Assembly (NCBI GenBank): GCA_035315685.1
Contig: DATFXR010000386.1
Location: forward strand, 1 to 6,322
Origin: QHWK01 sp035315685
Lineage (GTDB): Bacteria > Acidobacteriota > Vicinamibacteria > Vicinamibacterales > CAVVIG01
Length of the DNA stretch: 6,322 bases
Reading direction: 5' to 3'
Both the position numbers and the translations under genes were made by a program. The stretch's first letter is position 1; every line of letters begins with the position of its first letter. Positions 5,240-6,322 of this stretch are shown here, piece by piece. Under the pieces are notes generated by a model. It did no database searches. It was not told the DNA's origin and saw nothing but the letters and a program-made list of their open reading frames with translations.

Positions 5240-6322
5240 TTACCAGGCGATGGCGTAGGCGTCGACGCGCGGATCGGTGCCGGCGCTGAGCACACCCGTC
5301 TTCGGATCGACGACAATCGCGGCGAGCGACCCCATGGTCCACGGACCGGATACGCGCAGCTTGTGCCCGCGCGCGATGAGGCTGTCGCGCACCGCCTGCG
5401 GCACGCGCTGCTCCACCGACATCTCGCCGGGATACATCGTGTGCGGGAACGGCGACGCCGGGAAGCTTCGCGTCGCCCAGCGCGGCGCTTCGATCGCCTG
5501 CTGCACGTTCATGCCGAACTCCACGACGTTCAGGAGCGTCTGCAGGGTGCGGAACACCTGATCGTCGCCGCCGGGGCTGCCGACGATCATGAACGGCTGG
5601 CTGTCCTTCATCACCAGCGTGCTCTGCAGCGTGCTGCGCGGGCGCTTGCCCGGGGCGAGCGCGTTCGCTTCGCCTTCGACGAGCGAGTAGTAATCGCCGC
5701 GGCAGTTGAAGATGAACCCGAGATCGGCCATCACGACGCCGGTGCCGAAGCCGCTGTGCAGGCTCGGCTCGAAACTCACCATGTTGCGGTCCTTGTCCAC
5801 GACGGCAAGATAGCTGGTGTCGCCTTCGTGGTCGGCCTCGCCCTGCAGGTTGAGGTGCCACGGCCGGTTGAGCGCCTGCGTCGACCGTGTGTACTTCTCC
5901 GGCGTGCCCGGCCGGAGCTCGAGCGAAGCGTGCGCCGGATCGATCAGCGCGCGGCGCTCGCGCGCGTAGTCCTTCGACAGCAGGCCGTCGAACGGGATCG
6001 GGACGAAGTCGGCGTCGCCGAGATATTTCTCGCGATCGGCCATCGCGAGCTTCACTGCTTCGACACTCGCGTGAATGTACTCGGGGCTGTTGTGGTGCAT
6101 CGCCTTCAGGTCGTAGCCCTCGAGGATGTTCAGCGCGAACAGTTCGGTCGGACCCTGGTTCGACGACGCGTTCTTGTAGACGCGGTAGCCGCGATAGTCG
6201 ACTGACACCGGCGTCTCGAACTTGGCGGTGTAGGAGGCAAAGTCCTCGTAGCGGAACAGGCCGCCTTCCGCTTCGGAGAACTGCGCCATCGTGCGCGCGA
6301 TGTCGCCCTTGTAGAAACGATC
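5240..6322 (-). CDS. Gamma-glutamyltransferase-family Ntn hydrolase, 5'-partial
   Basis: C-terminal 360 residues of a gamma-glutamyltransferase-family protein. The frame is open to the right edge (FYKGDIART precedes the first ATG, at 6289), so the N-terminus is missing. Counting from that ATG, GDTSYL at 156-161 holds the autocleavage nucleophile Thr158. Cleavage would give a small subunit of 192 residues, normal for the family. NQGPTELFALNILEGYDL at 44-61, GTG at 182-184, PGKRPRSTLQS at 213-223 and GSPGG at 237-241 are further conserved blocks. Relative to E. coli Ggt, substrate-binding positions differ: Asn411 is His178, Gln430 is Arg197, and Asp433 is Tyr200. The NCRGDYYS stretch resembles acylase-like members of the family rather than glutathione-processing Ggt. 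Such enzymes are usually periplasmic. The substrate is uncertain: amide or gamma-glutamyl hydrolysis is likely, glutathione not assured. Confidence 0.9.
   Translation of the reverse strand, partial: DRFYKGDIARTMAQFSEAEGGLFRYEDFASYTAKFETPVSVDYRGYRVYKNASSNQGPTELFALNILEGYDLKAMHHNSPEYIHASVEAVKLAMADREKYLGDADFVPIPFDGLLSKDYARERRALIDPAHASLELRPGTPEKYTRSTQALNRPWHLNLQGEADHEGDTSYLAVVDKDRNMVSFEPSLHSGFGTGVVMADLGFIFNCRGDYYSLVEGEANALAPGKRPRSTLQSTLVMKDSQPFMIVGSPGGDDQVFRTLQTLLNVVEFGMNVQQAIEAPRWATRSFPASPFPHTMYPGEMSVEQRVPQAVRDSLIARGHKLRVSGPWTMGSLAAIVVDPKTGVLSAGTDPRVDAYAIAW

Noticed and set aside
5230..5316. Longer start for the haem protein (ATG at 5316)
   Set aside because: It would overlap the preceding gene, lacks a ribosome binding site and buries the signal peptide; the GTG at 5229 has a strong GGAGG.

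Overview
The window is GC-rich, with short intergenic gaps and tight same-strand gene packing. It carries intergenic palindromes built from a CCGCAGAG-type repeat. Together with the gene content (2-oxoacid:ferredoxin oxidoreductase, a planctomycete/acidobacterial-style secreted single-haem protein, a YVTN beta-propeller, a gamma-glutamyltransferase-family enzyme), this suggests a soil or environmental Acidobacteriota genome, perhaps of the Vicinamibacteria type. That placement is an inference from style; no taxonomic marker is present.

Left part, plus strand (1-3315): the 3' part of a pyruvate/2-oxoacid:ferredoxin oxidoreductase beta subunit is followed by an unrecognised 119-aa protein, a single-domain response regulator, an unrecognised 106-aa protein, an enoyl-CoA hydratase/isomerase-fold protein that appears to lack both classical catalytic glutamates, and a doubtful 47-aa ORF. 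Two palindromic repeats (1031-1104 and 1483-1560) fill the gaps on either side of the 119-aa gene. They were probably inserted between genes of one transcription unit.

Right part, minus strand (6322 down to 3285), reading in transcription order: the C-terminal part of a gamma-glutamyltransferase-family Ntn hydrolase (start outside the window), a secreted CxxCH haem protein, a secreted YVTN/YncE-like beta-propeller and an isoprenylcysteine-carboxylmethyltransferase-family membrane methyltransferase. Spacings are 10 bases, a 4-base ATGA overlap, and 17 bases, so these four genes very probably form an operon. The first three products look exported and the fourth lies in the membrane, so the cluster points to an envelope function. 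Its substrate cannot be told from the sequence.

The two blocks converge around 3285-3315. No gene-free stretch exceeds 300 bases: the largest gaps are about 119 bases (3166-3284, mostly the 47-aa ORF) and 71 bases (2330-2400, nothing recognisable except a ribosome binding site). No rRNA, tRNA, CRISPR array, transposase or clear promoter was seen.

The most interesting observation is that one arm of the palindromic repeat also lies inside the YVTN gene, in frame. There it encodes residues 7-16 of the signal peptide. The repeat is built of 9-base units without stops in any frame, and in this frame it encodes an Ala/Ser/Val-rich peptide.
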